Shown here piece by piece: positions 14,746 through 14,780 of a stretch of 14,780 bases of DNA. The notes beneath the pieces were generated by a model, which did no database searches, was not told the DNA's origin, and saw only the letters and a list, made by a program, of their open reading frames with translations. Position numbers and translations under genes: made by a program. Numbering within the stretch: position 1 is the first letter of the stretch; every line of letters starts with the position of its first letter. Source of the stretch: an uncultured Porphyromonas sp. (GTDB taxonomy: Bacteria > Bacteroidota > Bacteroidia > Bacteroidales > Porphyromonadaceae); the NCBI GenBank assembly GCA_945875135.1, contig CAMCJO010000015.1, positions 1 to 14,780 of the forward strand, read 5' to 3'.

Positions 14746-14780
14746 CTAGTGTTTCTAGTGGTGCTAGTGGCACTAGAGGC
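14746..14780. repeat. Nonamer array at the right edge
   Basis: Three complete 9-base units (CTAGTGTTT, CTAGTGGTG, CTAGTGGCA) and the first 8 bases of a fourth (CTAGAGGC) run off the window end. They follow the heptamer array after 5 bases, echoing the heptamer-then-nonamer order at the left edge (3-64). Confidence 0.8.

Overview
The window looks like chromosome of a Bacteroidota member, most likely a Porphyromonas-type Bacteroidales. The support is: promoters of the Bacteroidota type (TTG about 20 bp before TAnnTTTG), start regions without a clear Shine-Dalgarno sequence, an OMP_b-brl_3-style outer-membrane protein, and the cluster rplM-rpsI-rpsB-tsf. The genus is an inference.

Layout, left to right. 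Positions 1-277 are intergenic and open with short tandem repeats. A TonB-receptor-like outer-membrane beta-barrel gene follows (278-2590, +). Next come a tRNA-His with its own promoter (2674-2850), an intrinsic terminator, and the pyruvate phosphate dikinase gene ppdK (3274-6003, +), which has a long leader and its own terminator. A ribosomal/translation operon follows on +: a promoter, a roughly 250-nt foldable leader, rplM (GTG start), rpsI, a 245-bp gap containing a seven-unit heptamer array, rpsB (S2 with a charged C-terminal tail), tsf and a strong hairpin. After a convergent intergenic block of unclear nature, four genes read leftwards on - as a tight unit (gaps 12, 14 and 19 bp): tkt (transketolase), a TPR protein, an RNase HI with a hybrid-binding domain, and an ATP-grasp-like protein of unknown substrate.

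How the genes fit together. Most of the window is housekeeping: translation (L13, S9, S2, EF-Ts, tRNA-His) and central carbon metabolism. PPDK interconverts pyruvate and PEP; transketolase makes pentose phosphates from glycolytic intermediates. That pairing would suit an organism living mainly on peptides or amino acids, but this is inference. I see no mobile element, CRISPR array, defence island or secondary-metabolite cluster.

The least explained material is non-coding. Phase-locked heptamer arrays (TAGANNT, drifting into TRGCTGT) and nonamer arrays (CTCCGATRG, CTAGTGGNN) occur at three gene boundaries. One sits inside the ribosomal operon and one covers the expected -33 region of the tkt promoter. 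The other items are the rplM leader, a perfect palindrome in the tkt leader, and a foldable block at 9401-9574. The best protein-level unknown is the ATP-grasp-like gene.
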